NCBI GenBank assembly: GCA_030592625.1
Contig: JAUVIY010000103.1
Span: 1-8,143 of the forward strand
Length of the DNA stretch: 8,143 nucleotides
DNA from: Spirochaeta sp.
GTDB lineage: Bacteria > Spirochaetota > Spirochaetia > DSM-2461
Direction of reading: 5' to 3'
Part shown: positions 6,694 through 8,143 of the stretch, in pieces
Numbering within the stretch: position 1 is the first letter of the stretch
How the letters are laid out: the number at the start of each line of letters is the position of its first letter
The notes under the pieces: model-generated
Databases searched by the model: none
Seen by the model: only the letters and a program-made list of their open reading frames with translations
Told to the model about the DNA's origin: nothing
Program-made: the position numbers and the translations under genes

Positions 6694-8139
6694 ATGAAGA
6701 CACGCTCACTTGCCTTACTCACCATCATCATGTTCATTGTCTCATGCGCCGGAGGTCCGGGTGTCAGGGACGAACCCCCCGAATGGGCCGAAAACCCCAT
6801 TGCGGACACCGAATCCGATAGGGCTTTCCGAGGCGAAGGTGAGGCCGACACCATGACGTCGGCCAAATCCGCGGCTATTGAAAAACTCAAAGAGAAAGTC
6901 CTCGAATCCATGAATCTCGGAGACCCCGAGTATTGGAGTGAAGAGGGTCTTTCTGCCGTAAATACGCTGCTCGATGAGCTGGAACGTATGATCAGGAACC
7001 CGGAGTACGCCGATGTGGACGGCGTGAACATCATTCATAAAGAAGGATGGAAAAATCCTGAGGGATCCATCACCTATATGGTGGATATCACCTGGGGCAA
7101 GGATTCTTTTGAAAAACAATCCGCCGCTCTGGCGGATCTCATCGGAGTTGCCAGTTCCGGTTTCCGGGATCTTGAAAACCGGGCCAGGGCCGCCGAAAGC
7201 GACGGCAATACTTACGAGGCGGCACTTATCTGGGCAGCTGCCGCAGGTGTTGCCGAAAGCGACGGAAATATTTCGGGATACCGGACGGCATTGCGCGAAG
7301 TGGTAAGCGTCCTGGACATCCTGGATTTTATGATTGTTTCGGTGCCTGACCAGGCCTATGTCGGAACCAGACCAGACTCTCCGGTTGTGTTTTCGGTGAG
7401 TGCCGGCGGAAAACCTGTGGGAAACGCAGAATTCGTTATCACTTATCCGAGAAATGCCAGGGATGACTCGCCCTCCACTGCGGAGGCCCGGATTTTCTCC
7501 GACGACGAGGGTGTGGTCAAATTCCTGCAACCTCTGATATCGAATGCCGGAACACAGCATGTTACGATTGCGCCAAGCGCTGATCCGTTTCTGGAGTATT
7601 TCGATGAGTCCGGGGATACCTATTCCGATAACATGATAATTGCCCTGGAGAGGGCAAGGATGAGGGCTGAATATGAGGCCCTGTCCAGAATCAGGACAAT
7701 TCCCATGGGGATTCTCATCCTGGAAACAGATCTTGCCGGTAATACCCTGAATTCCGCCGATGCCACCCGGGGGCTGTTTGACAATCTCGCTGCCGACGGA
7801 TTCAACATTGACATCATGGATCTCGATCCCGGTGAGATGTTCGCCCGGACCGAGAGAGCCCTGCTTCGTGACCTGAAGGCCGATCCCCGTTTTGCCGACA
7901 GATACGACCGGGTGATTCATGGAACTGTGACCCTGGAAAGCTTCGAACAGAATGGAGATAGCTACACCGTTCGTGTCTCGGGAACTCTTGCCATGTCGGA
8001 CATCCAGCGGCAGGTCACTCTTTACCGTTCCGAAATTACCAAAACCAGCCAGGCCTCGGACAGTCAACAGGCGATGAGCGCCGCCTTCAGGCAGCTCGGA
8101 CGTTCTTTCGCCGGAGAACTCATCGAACAGGCTCCCTGA
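6694..8139 (+). CDS. LPP20-family multidomain lipoprotein
   Basis: This 481-residue protein has a lipoprotein signal peptide ending in FIVSC, with lipidated Cys18. An LPP20-like domain follows at about 28-150: PPEW (28-31), FRGEGEADTMTSAKSAAIEKLKE with the family's Gly and Ala-rich helix, then YMVDITWGKDSF. Residues 150-215 are helical and TPR-like and contain two AESDGN copies 20 residues apart. Residues 218-300 look like an Ig-like fold (VVFSVSAGGKPVGNAEFVI, DDEGVVKFLQP). Residues 335-481 are an alpha/beta domain (MGILILETD, DRVIHGTVTLESF, then a C-terminal helix) recalling CsgG/FlgT/LpoB-like envelope domains; that comparison is by pattern only. LPP20 relatives serve in outer-membrane or flagellar roles in other bacteria; no role can be assigned here. 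AGAGGT five bases before the ATG supports the start. The TGA overlaps an ATG, suggesting a coupled gene beyond the edge. Confidence 0.8.
   Translation: MKTRSLALLTIIMFIVSCAGGPGVRDEPPEWAENPIADTESDRAFRGEGEADTMTSAKSAAIEKLKEKVLESMNLGDPEYWSEEGLSAVNTLLDELERMIRNPEYADVDGVNIIHKEGWKNPEGSITYMVDITWGKDSFEKQSAALADLIGVASSGFRDLENRARAAESDGNTYEAALIWAAAAGVAESDGNISGYRTALREVVSVLDILDFMIVSVPDQAYVGTRPDSPVVFSVSAGGKPVGNAEFVITYPRNARDDSPSTAEARIFSDDEGVVKFLQPLISNAGTQHVTIAPSADPFLEYFDESGDTYSDNMIIALERARMRAEYEALSRIRTIPMGILILETDLAGNTLNSADATRGLFDNLAADGFNIDIMDLDPGEMFARTERALLRDLKADPRFADRYDRVIHGTVTLESFEQNGDSYTVRVSGTLAMSDIQRQVTLYRSEITKTSQASDSQQAMSAAFRQLGRSFAGELIEQAP
7192..7270 (+). repeat. Two near-identical 19-base direct repeats inside the LPP20 gene
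   Basis: GCCGAAAGCGACGGCAATA at 7192-7210 recurs at 7252-7270 with one mismatch, exactly 60 bases later. Both copies are in frame and encode AESDGN at residues 167-172 and 187-192. The surrounding 20-residue units diverge, so this looks like a short helical repeat (TPR-like half-units) whose turn sequence has been conserved or recently duplicated. Confidence 0.55.
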
Positions 8140-8143
8140 TGGA
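8139..8143 (+). CDS. Possible start of a further operon gene (cut by window edge)
   Basis: The TGA that ends the LPP20 gene overlaps an ATG (TGATG at 8137-8141), the same arrangement that joins the EIIA and antiporter genes. An AGG at 8129-8131 lies seven bases upstream. Only one full codon is inside the window, so nothing can be said of the product, and the ATG may be chance. Confidence 0.3.

Noticed and set aside
6742..8067. A 441-codon open frame on the minus strand across the LPP20 lipoprotein gene
   Set aside because: It lies wholly antisense to a gene with a signal peptide, good ribosome site and family motifs. Its translation has no recognisable domain and looks like a shadow of GC-rich codons.

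Overview
The window carries one RNA gene and six protein genes (the first cut at the left edge), and there is no gene-free stretch longer than about 150 bases. Moderate-to-high GC, a tRNA gene without an encoded CCA end, relaxed lipoboxes, an EIIA-like PTS protein coupled to a cation/proton antiporter, and an LPP20-type lipoprotein together suggest a free-living spirochaete (Spirochaeta-like). That placement is an inference of moderate strength; no marker gene in the window settles it. I see no mobile element, CRISPR array, phage gene or clear Rho-independent terminator.

Left part (1-1350). The C-terminal 230 residues of epoxyqueuosine reductase QueG (plus strand) end 11 bases from the end of a convergent minus-strand gene for a small exported DOMON-domain protein, probably heme-binding. 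Upstream of that gene, also on the minus strand, lies tRNA-Arg(CCT), which has its own good sigma70-type promoter. The DOMON gene may be read through from the tRNA promoter or from a weaker promoter of its own.

Right part (1495-8143). All genes are on the plus strand and tightly spaced, so one operon is likely. The order is an EIIA(Ntr/Fru)-type phosphocarrier, a CPA2 Na+(K+)/H+ antiporter joined to it by a TGATG stop/start overlap, peptidase T, a large beta-rich lipoprotein with a LamG/ConA-like domain, and a multidomain LPP20-family lipoprotein. The last gene ends in another TGATG, so a further gene probably starts at the right edge.

The clearest functional unit is the EIIA/antiporter pair, which looks like ion transport placed under control of PTS phosphorylation state. 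The antiporter has a cytoplasmic tail that is not the usual NAD-binding RCK domain and is a natural candidate for the contact site. The two lipoproteins are envelope proteins with no assigned role. The housekeeping genes (queG, tRNA-Arg, pepT) look intact where visible. The one oddity among them is a one-residue insertion in the first iron-sulfur motif of QueG.
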